Shown in pieces: positions 60,280-64,000 of a DNA stretch of 64,000 bases (positions are counted from its first letter, which is position 1; the number at the start of each line of letters is the position of its first letter). The position numbers and the translations under genes are program-made. Source of the DNA: Bacteroidota bacterium (GTDB taxonomy: Bacteria > Bacteroidota > Bacteroidia > Palsa-965). The DNA lies in the NCBI GenBank assembly GCA_020402865.1, contig JADBYT010000015.1, positions 1 through 64,000 on the forward strand, in the 5' to 3' direction. The notes beneath the pieces are model-generated. The model worked only from the letters and a program-made list of their open reading frames with translations, was not told where the DNA came from and did no database searches.

Positions 60280-62469
60280 ATGACTCAGCAATCGTTTCTT
60301 GAAAATCGGACAGATTTACTAAAAACACTATTTAATAAAGTAACCGGTTATCTGCTCCGGAAAGTATATCCGCACATTCATGATGTGTTTGCGGTATTGC
60401 GGTTTGTATGGTTTCATATGCTCATGTTAGGTGTAGGGTATTTTACACTCACCTTTACTGATCAGGCGCGTGATATGCTTTACGTACTTGCTGAGGCATT
60501 GGAAAGCGGAGTTCGCAAAATTCTTCTGGGCGAAAACCTTTTTCTGGCTGCGTCATTCTTTTTGGGCATTCTGTGGTGGTCGTTTGTGATGTGGTTTACC
60601 ACGCGCATGGTGCTTAAGTCAGGTAATATCAGATTGCTGAGATACAATGTGTATGTGGTGAACGGGAAACCTGTGCGAAAAGCATCGCCTTATATCCGGT
60701 TTTTTATCCGCATGTTTCCGCGTGTGGCAGGTTCATTGCCCTTTTTGTTTGTAATGATGGGAGTGTGGCAGCTTAATCGTGATCCGGGGTTTACGGTGGT
60801 GTTATTTGGCTGCCTTACACTGCTTGCCATTATCGGTTTCTCGTTGCGTACAAAAATTCAGGATTGGTTTGCTACACGCAGACTGGTTATCCGCTTGATT
60901 GGTAAACAGGCTGCCGAAAAATTAAAGACCGATCCACACCGGTTTGATACCCAGCACAGGTCGCTTAAAAGCGGAGGACGGGGCATTGCAGTTATTGCCT
61001 TGCTGCTTGCGTTATTTTTATTTGTGTGGCTCAGTGTGGATAAAACAGCAGCCCTTGCACAGGGAATCGGTCCGCATGGGTTAATTCTTTCAGCACTGGG
61101 TGTGTGGACGGTGTTCGGGAGTATGCTGGTTGTGTTTTCGAACCAATGGCGTATTCCGGGTTTTTTGCTGTTGCTGATTTACATGGTTGGTATAAGCCAC
61201 TGCAACAACAATCACGAAGTACGTACTGTGGTAACCCGTAAAAGGGTAAATGCCAGACCTCAGCTCACTGCACACATTGCAAACTGGATGAACACGCGTG
61301 TGCAGGAATACAATGCACGGGGCGATAGTGCCGAAATTCCGATAATAATTGTTGCCGCGCAGGGCGGAGGCATACGCGCCATGAACTGGACGGCAAGAGT
61401 GATGCACCGTTTAAGCAACCATCCGCAGCTTCCGGGTTTTTACAGACAGGTATTTGCCATGAGCGGCGTATCCGGCGGCTCTGTTGGATTGGCTGTACAT
61501 ACTGCATTTATGCATGATGGCGGTTGTACGGATACTACGCTTGGAACCGTTGTATCAGCCGACTATCTCTCGCCGGTAACAGCAGGGTTGCTTTATCCGG
61601 ATATGCTTCAGAAATTTCTGTTCTGGGAACAGAAAACGTTCGACCGCGCACGTCGTCTTGAAGATGCCTGGGCCGAAGAGTACGCGGCTGTAATGCACGC
61701 AAAGGAAAATACACTTAATGAAGACTTCCTTTCACTTTGGGAAGGAAACACCAGCAATCTGCCCGCCATTTTCCTTAACAGCGTACTGGCCGAAAACGGG
61801 CAGAAAGCAATCATCTCCAGCATTGTTCTTGACTCAGTGTATTTTCCCGATGCGATTGATGTAATTGGCGCGATGCAGAAAGACTTTCCGCTGAAATCGG
61901 CTGCGCTTTGCAGTGCGCGTTTTCCGTTTGTAACGCCCGGCGGACTTGTGAAATTTTCGGACAATAGCGGCGGGCATCTTATTGATGGCGGCTACCTCGA
62001 AAACACGGGGCTGGTTACTGCGCTTTCCATCATTTCGGCCATAAATGATTACATAAACGGTATGACCTCCATTGCCAACGATCCGCTTTCCCCACAGGCA
62101 AAAAAACGTTTCAAACCGGTGCTGCTGTTTATTCAGAATGCCGATTTTGCCAACAAACAACCCGAACCGCTTACTACCATGCACGAATTAACGGTGCCGC
62201 CTTCGGGCTTTATTTCTGCATGGGACAGGGCGGGCGTGGCGCTCGATAAGCAGATGCAACTGCTTCCTCAAAAACTTACGCCAAAAGTAACGTACCTCAA
62301 GTTTGAACTCGACCGGAACATAGCAGAAATCCCCCTGAGCTGGTATATTTCAGAAGTAGCCGATCAACAAATAAAAGAACAGGCTCTGTGGCTTGAAAAC
62401 AGCAAACTTCCGGCAAATAAAAACGGATTCCAATCCCTGCTCGAACTCTTTAAGGGCAGGAAAAAATAA
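60280..62469 (+). CDS. Second membrane-anchored patatin-like phospholipase
   Basis: A 729-aa protein with an N-terminal membrane region of about 330 residues (roughly seven hydrophobic segments and a basic cytoplasmic loop near 205-240) and a C-terminal patatin-like domain. The oxyanion loop is AAQGGGIRAMNW (about 364), the nucleophile elbow is MSGVSGGSVG (about 400) and the catalytic Asp is in LIDGGYLENTG (about 570). This keeps the canonical DGG, whereas the related protein at 25526-27850 has DAG. It likely hydrolyses phospholipid acyl chains at the membrane. It follows no operon partner; the cation-efflux gene downstream has its own promoter box. Confidence 0.84.
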   Translation: MTQQSFLENRTDLLKTLFNKVTGYLLRKVYPHIHDVFAVLRFVWFHMLMLGVGYFTLTFTDQARDMLYVLAEALESGVRKILLGENLFLAASFFLGILWWSFVMWFTTRMVLKSGNIRLLRYNVYVVNGKPVRKASPYIRFFIRMFPRVAGSLPFLFVMMGVWQLNRDPGFTVVLFGCLTLLAIIGFSLRTKIQDWFATRRLVIRLIGKQAAEKLKTDPHRFDTQHRSLKSGGRGIAVIALLLALFLFVWLSVDKTAALAQGIGPHGLILSALGVWTVFGSMLVVFSNQWRIPGFLLLLIYMVGISHCNNNHEVRTVVTRKRVNARPQLTAHIANWMNTRVQEYNARGDSAEIPIIIVAAQGGGIRAMNWTARVMHRLSNHPQLPGFYRQVFAMSGVSGGSVGLAVHTAFMHDGGCTDTTLGTVVSADYLSPVTAGLLYPDMLQKFLFWEQKTFDRARRLEDAWAEEYAAVMHAKENTLNEDFLSLWEGNTSNLPAIFLNSVLAENGQKAIISSIVLDSVYFPDAIDVIGAMQKDFPLKSAALCSARFPFVTPGGLVKFSDNSGGHLIDGGYLENTGLVTALSIISAINDYINGMTSIANDPLSPQAKKRFKPVLLFIQNADFANKQPEPLTTMHELTVPPSGFISAWDRAGVALDKQMQLLPQKLTPKVTYLKFELDRNIAEIPLSWYISEVADQQIKEQALWLENSKLPANKNGFQSLLELFKGRKK

Positions 62470-62509
62470 ATGCTGATAAAGTTCATTCACGCAATAGATC
62501 GCCAGCACG

Positions 62510-62517
62510 TACCTTTG
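62510..62517 (+). promoter_or_regulatory. -7 promoter box for cation-efflux gene
   Basis: TACCTTTG matches TAnnTTTG and ends 4 nt before the ATG at 62522, predicting a leaderless transcript separate from the patatin gene. Confidence 0.65.
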
Positions 62518-62521
62518 CTCC

Positions 62522-63520
62522 ATGCCTGAAACCGGAAAATCGCGCATCCGCATTATGCGGTTTACATTAATTGTAAGTACCGCATTACTTTGCATCAAGT
62601 TTGCCGCATGGAAGTTAACTCATTCCAATGCCTTGCTTACCGACGCACTCGAAAGTATTGTAAACGTGGCGGCCGGGGCATTTGCGCTGTTCAGTATCTG
62701 GTACGCAGTGCAGCCGCGCGATGAAGATCATCCTTACGGGCATGGTAAAATTGAATTTCTTGCAGCGGGTTTCGAAGGCGCACTTATTTTACTTGCGGGC
62801 GGCTCCATTATGGTGCGTGCAGTGCAGGGTTTCATTCACCCGCTGGAATTGCATGACGCCGATATCGGTGCCTGGATGGCTGCGGCTGCAGGTGTTTGCA
62901 ATTACTTCTTGGGCGCCTATCTCGTGAGGCGTGGAAAACGCGAAAATTCAGCGTTGATGCAGGCCAGCGGAAAACACCTGATTACAGATACCGTTTCGTC
63001 TGTTGGACTTGTGCTTGGACTTATTGCCATAAACTTCACCGGCAAGGTGTGGATTGATAATTTGATGGCACTGCTTTTTGGCGGCTATATTATCTGGTCG
63101 GGCTTTGAGCTGGTTCGTGATGCATTGCGCGGCCTGCTTGATAAGGCTGATACCGATAAGCTGAAGCAGGTGGTGAAAATTTTGCAGGATAACCGCAAGC
63201 CGCAATGGATTGATGTACATAATCTGCGCGTACTGAAATACGGTACGCAGCTGCATGTAGATGTACACCTCACACTGCCGTGGTATTTATCGCTGGAAAC
63301 TGCGCATGACGAAGTGGATGCAGTGGGGCGTCTCGTAAACAGGAGTATGGGTGAGGATGTGGAATTTTTTATTCATGCCGATCCGTGTATTCCCAGCTCG
63401 TGCGCCATTTGTAATGTGCAGAATTGTGAGCAGCGAAAAGAGGCATTTCAGCGTGAAGTGGAATGGTCGCTCACTGCCGTATTGCCCGACAGCAAGCACA
63501 GCCTTAGCACACAACAGTAA
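62522..63520 (+). CDS. Cation diffusion facilitator family transporter
   Basis: A 332-aa inner-membrane metal/proton antiporter. There are six transmembrane segments in residues 10-210. Metal-site residues lie in TM2 (LLTDALESIVNVAAG) and TM5 (HLITDTVSSVGLVLG), and the histidine-containing DEDHPYGHGKIEF follows TM2. The cytoplasmic C-terminal domain (about 215-300) contains HNLRVLKYGTQLHVDVHL and HDEVDAVGRLV. A C-terminal extension carries five cysteines (CIPSSCAICNVQNCEQ), which may bind metal. The TM2 D-x-E arrangement differs from the usual H/D-x-x-x-D of Zn transporters, so the ion (Zn, Mn, Fe or Co) is not assigned. Confidence 0.93.
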   Translation: MPETGKSRIRIMRFTLIVSTALLCIKFAAWKLTHSNALLTDALESIVNVAAGAFALFSIWYAVQPRDEDHPYGHGKIEFLAAGFEGALILLAGGSIMVRAVQGFIHPLELHDADIGAWMAAAAGVCNYFLGAYLVRRGKRENSALMQASGKHLITDTVSSVGLVLGLIAINFTGKVWIDNLMALLFGGYIIWSGFELVRDALRGLLDKADTDKLKQVVKILQDNRKPQWIDVHNLRVLKYGTQLHVDVHLTLPWYLSLETAHDEVDAVGRLVNRSMGEDVEFFIHADPCIPSSCAICNVQNCEQRKEAFQREVEWSLTAVLPDSKHSLSTQQ

Positions 63521-63521
63521 A

Positions 63522-63833
63522 TCAGTCGTTGCCGGCCAGATCAGCCAGTTGCTGAAGCAGGGGCAGGGTAGCGCGGCCGCGTTCGGTTAAGGTGTATTCC
63601 ACATGCAGCGGTTTCTCCTGCAATACATGCCGGTGCAGCAGTCCGGCATGCTCCAGATCATTGAGCGCCACCGAAAGACTCTGCCTGTTTGAGCCGGATA
63701 ATTCCCTGAGCAGCGCACTGAAACGTAGCGGGCCATCCATCGCCATACGCAGCATTTGCGGTTTCCATTTACCCGAAATGAGTTTGAGCATGGCTTCGGC
63801 CGGGCATCCCGATTCTGTTTGCGGGGTAGTCAT
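63522..63833 (-). CDS. HxlR-family winged-helix regulator
   Basis: A 103-aa MarR-like regulator started at the ATG 63833; the longer open frame upstream has no family match. The N-terminal CPAEAMLKLISGKWKPQML is the HxlR hallmark, with the fixed Cys at residue 9 that can act as a redox or electrophile sensor in some members. It is followed by the helix-turn-helix (RFSALLRELSGSNRQSLSVAL) and the wing with YTLTERGRATLPLL. Its 3' end faces the cation-efflux gene one base away. A -7 box is 95 nt upstream. Its target is unknown. Confidence 0.9.
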   Translation of the reverse strand: MTTPQTESGCPAEAMLKLISGKWKPQMLRMAMDGPLRFSALLRELSGSNRQSLSVALNDLEHAGLLHRHVLQEKPLHVEYTLTERGRATLPLLQQLADLAGND

Positions 63834-63928
63834 GTTTTTCTGACTTATTGTAGGGGAAAAATATTCATGTGAAATTTGCTGCGTGTTTGTTTTTGATGCG
63901 AATGAAACAAACAGCTTAACCAACAGTT

Positions 63929-63936
63929 CAAAGTTA
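63929..63936 (-). promoter_or_regulatory. -7 promoter box for HxlR regulator
   Basis: TAACTTTG on the minus strand matches TAnnTTTG, 95 nt upstream of the ATG at 63833, leaving a leader of roughly 90 nt. Confidence 0.5.
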
Positions 63937-64000
63937 CATATCTATTCATTCATCCCGAAAAACGGCAACTGAAATGCCTGCTTACTGTTTTATAAAATTT

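Overview
The window looks like chromosomal DNA of a Bacteroidota (Bacteroidetes) species; I cannot name a genus. The evidence is convergent. Many starts are preceded by the phylum-specific -7 promoter box TAnnTTTG. Families largely confined to the phylum are present (GLPGLI, DUF4249, DUF4920, TonB receptors with a carboxypeptidase-like N-terminal domain, a PorE-like OmpA protein). Secreted proteins end in type A and type B type IX secretion (T9SS) sorting domains. Almost everything is ordinary chromosomal gene content, with one clear foreign-looking insert and several decayed or repeat-rich intergenic stretches.

Layout. 1-200 is a higher-order tandem repeat. 360-4630 is a minus-strand operon mtaB-lgt-suhB-exonuclease. 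4852-7513 carries a DUF4920/cytochrome c lipoprotein pair and an orphan peptide-type substrate-binding lipoprotein. 7810-15789 is an envelope polysaccharide locus: GT4 glycosyltransferase, Wza-like export lipoprotein, Wzc-like tyrosine kinase with a Gly-Tyr tail, RfbC, a dead SRPBCC gene, a polyprenyl-phosphate sugar transferase and a lytic transglycosylase. uvrA follows (15848-18733). 19108-25495 holds an outer-membrane receptor, a frameshifted membrane-protein gene, a GLPGLI protein and a two-component system. 25526-27850 is the first of two membrane-anchored patatins; the second lies at 60280-62469.

27941-34297 is a histidine-degradation cluster (ftcD, hutG, hutI). It is split by an AT-rich two-gene cassette (31462-33008) encoding an OLD/AAA15-like ATPase and a DUF4276 protein, with its own promoter at the junction. 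This is the best candidate for an undercharacterised system, probably anti-phage defence. 34487-46914 contains a TonB receptor/DUF4249 pair, an outer-membrane protein, aroC, an AsmA protein with a coiled-coil tail, a PorE-like T9SS component and a T9SS-secreted beta-propeller protein. 47417-48564 is a divergent small ORF and S24/LexA-like repressor with symmetric operator-like sites. 48943-53010 is guaA, a LysM protein and hemF. 53128-56716 holds a large PKD-repeat T9SS type B protein and a MORN-like lipid-free exported protein.

56732-58352 is the most repeat-dense part: a 164-bp palindromic element, terminator, nth, tRNA-Asp, a duplicated tRNA 3' end plus terminator, and a 150-bp tandem duplication full of hairpins. 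The right end carries a zinc-finger-like/carboxypeptidase-regulatory-domain protein, a SiaB-like ATPase-fold protein, the second patatin, a cation-efflux transporter and an HxlR regulator.

A recurring regulatory theme is that several genes (mtaB, DUF2490, aroC, guaA, the CDF transporter and the cassette ATPase) have a perfect TAnnTTTG box ending only 4-5 nt before the start codon. That spacing predicts leaderless mRNAs.
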